DNA of 8,657 bases from Deinococcus sp. (GTDB lineage: Bacteria > Deinococcota > Deinococci > Deinococcales > Deinococcaceae). A program made the translations under genes and the position numbers. The notes under the pieces are model-generated. The model was not told where the DNA came from and searched no databases. It was given only the letters and a program-made list of their open reading frames with translations. Below are positions 7,414-8,657 of the stretch, one piece after another. The stretch covers positions 1-8,657 of the forward strand of contig JAGLBK010000107.1 in the NCBI GenBank assembly GCA_018260275.1, read 5' to 3'. Positions within the stretch are counted from its first letter, which is position 1. Each line of letters starts with the position of its first letter.

Positions 7414-8202
7414 TCAGCTGACAGGCACGACGATCAGCTGTCCCTGGTCTTCGAGGAGTCTGACCTCGATGCCGTAAGCGGCCTGAAGATTCGGGGGGGT
7501 CAGGACCTCACGGGGCGTGCCCTGAGCCAGCACCTGCCCCCGGCACAGCAGCGCCACGAAGTCGGCCCGCGCCGCCAGATTCAGGTCGTGCAGCACGGCC
7601 ACCACGCCCAGACCAGCGGCGACCTCGCCCCGCACGTACCGGATGACTTCCAGCGCGTAGGCGAGGTCGAGGTGATTGGTCGGTTCATCCAGCAGCAGGA
7701 ACTGTGGGCAGGCCGCCAGAGCGCGGGCCAGCGCCACCCGCTGCCGTTCTCCGCCCGAGAGTTCAGCCACGCGCCGCGCCGCGAACCTCAGCGTGTCGCT
7801 GCGTTCCAGGGCGCTCTGCACGGCGGCCTCGTCCTGCGCGTTCCAGGGCTGGGCCGGAATCAGGCCCCATTTCCAGTGGCCCGCGCCGCGCCCCAGCGCC
7901 ACCACGTCGCGCACGCGGGTCTCATTGGGCAGGGCCTCGTTCTGCGCCAGGTAAGCCAGGGCGCGGGAGCGTTCCGGGCGGCTCCAGGCAGCCAGTGAGC
8001 GCCCGCCCAGGCGCACCTCGCCCGACTCTGCCGGACTCAGGCCGATCAGCGCCCGCAGCAGCGTGGTTTTGCCTGCGCCGTTGGGGCCGACGATGGCCGA
8101 GAACCGCCCGCCTTCAAAGCGCACACTGACGCCCCGCACGGCTGGAAAGGCTCCGGCCTGGACATGCAGATCATGTGCGGAAAGAGCAACCGCCTCAGTC
8201 AT
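7414..8202 (-). CDS. ABC importer ATPase, iron-siderophore/haem/B12 type
   Basis: This is the cytoplasmic ATP-binding subunit of a FecCD-type (type II) importer, with 262 residues, normal for FecE/FhuC/HmuV/BtuD proteins. All motifs are intact: Walker A GPNGAGKT (39-46), Q-loop Q87, signature LSGGERQR (148-155), Walker B FLLLDE (168-173), D-loop NHLD (176-179) and switch histidine H205 in LHDLNLAAR. The ending QGTPREVLTPPNLQAAYGIEV is typical of this subfamily. The ATG at 8202 overlaps the end of the upstream permease gene by 8 bases (ATGACTGA), which implies translational coupling in one operon. Candidate substrates are ferric siderophores, haem or cobalamin. Similarity to HmuV/FecE makes iron most likely, but the binding protein that would decide this is outside the window. 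Confidence 0.92.
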   Translation of the reverse strand: MTEAVALSAHDLHVQAGAFPAVRGVSVRFEGGRFSAIVGPNGAGKTTLLRALIGLSPAESGEVRLGGRSLAAWSRPERSRALAYLAQNEALPNETRVRDVVALGRGAGHWKWGLIPAQPWNAQDEAAVQSALERSDTLRFAARRVAELSGGERQRVALARALAACPQFLLLDEPTNHLDLAYALEVIRYVRGEVAAGLGVVAVLHDLNLAARADFVALLCRGQVLAQGTPREVLTPPNLQAAYGIEVRLLEDQGQLIVVPVS

Positions 8203-8657
8203 TGGAATGCCGCCGCAGCAGATACAGAAAAAACGGCCCGCCCAGCAGCGTGGTCACGATTCCGACCTGGGAAAGCGGGGTCGTGCGGGCAAGCAGGTCG
8301 GCCAGCACCAGCAGCGACCCGCCCAGCAGAGCCGAAAAGGGCAGCAGCGTCCGGTGCCCCGCCCCGAAGGCCAGCCGCACGATATGCGGCACGATCAGCC
8401 CCACGAAGCCGATGATGCCCACATAGGCCACGGCGCCCGCCGTCGCCAGGCTGGCCGCGATCACCACGATCAGCCGCAGGGTTTCCACCGGCACGCCTAG
8501 GCTGCGGGCGGTCAGGTCGCCGAGTTGCAGGGTGTCGAGGGCGCGGGCCAGCAGCAGCAGCAGGCCGCCCCCCAGCAGCACGTAGGGCAGCACCGCCCCC
8601 ACCTCGGCCCAGCCGCTGAAGCTGAGGTTGCCCAGCATGTACGACAGCACCTCGCGG
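8195..8657 (-). CDS. FecCD-family ABC permease (3' part)
   Basis: This is the C-terminal 153 residues of the inner-membrane permease of the same importer. The gene continues past the window edge. The frame stays open to base 8657, so the GTG at 8650 is an internal valine codon and not a start. Family hallmarks are clear: ARSLGVPVETLRL, then YVGIIGFVGLIVPHIVRL, the stretch ALLGGSLLVLADLLAR, and the terminal VGIVTTLLGGPFFLYLLRR. The GFVGLIVPH segment includes the region that contacts the ATPase in BtuC-type structures. FecCD permeases usually have about 330-350 residues and ten membrane helices, so roughly half is missing. The stop TGA overlaps the ATPase start by 8 bases. Confidence 0.92.
   Translation of the reverse strand, partial: REVLSYMLGNLSFSGWAEVGAVLPYVLLGGGLLLLLARALDTLQLGDLTARSLGVPVETLRLIVVIAASLATAGAVAYVGIIGFVGLIVPHIVRLAFGAGHRTLLPFSALLGGSLLVLADLLARTTPLSQVGIVTTLLGGPFFLYLLRRHSND

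Noticed and set aside
7387..7998. Plus-strand ORF opposite the ABC ATPase gene
   Set aside because: It is a shadow of an intact ATPase with every expected motif, and it has no ribosome binding site.

Overview
The window looks like chromosomal DNA of a high-GC bacterium, most probably Deinococcus or a close relative. That is an inference. It rests on overall protein character, the high GC, and start regions with a TANNNT -10 box only 6-7 bases before the ATG and no Shine-Dalgarno, the leaderless arrangement known to be common in Deinococcus. No rRNA, tRNA, CRISPR array or intact insertion sequence is visible.

Layout. Bases 1-360 hold the 3' part of a NitT/TauT-type ABC importer permease (+). 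A UDP-glucose 4-epimerase, galE, follows (425-1411, +). It converges, with only 23 bases between, on a double-domain GNAT acetyltransferase (1435-2400, -). Bases 2401-2809 form a visibly AT-richer gap. It carries a near-consensus sigma-70-type promoter, an intrinsic terminator about 100 bases downstream, and then a Shine-Dalgarno plus a short unrecognised ORF. A divergent pair comes next: a TetR-family repressor (2810-3415, -) and an OFA/MCT-like major facilitator transporter (3598-4911, +). A 16-bp inverted repeat between them overlaps both predicted promoters. Bases 4912-5299 contain a nested inverted-repeat element and several hairpins. Transketolase (5300-7297, +) is read from what looks like a leaderless promoter. 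It converges on a minus-strand iron-siderophore/haem/cobalamin-type ABC importer: the ATPase (7414-8202) and the end of its FecCD permease (8195-8657), which overlap by 8 bases.

Functional picture. Most genes are ordinary: sugar-nucleotide interconversion (GalE), the pentose phosphate pathway (transketolase), and importers at each edge. The TetR/MFS pair is a self-contained regulatory unit in which the repressor probably controls both itself and the transporter. No obvious new multi-gene system is present. The most interesting material is non-coding: the attenuator-like transcript at 2561-2707, the palindromic element at 4950-5218, the operator at 3433-3448, a palindrome abutting the tkt -10 box, and the repeated heptamer between tkt and the ABC ATPase gene.
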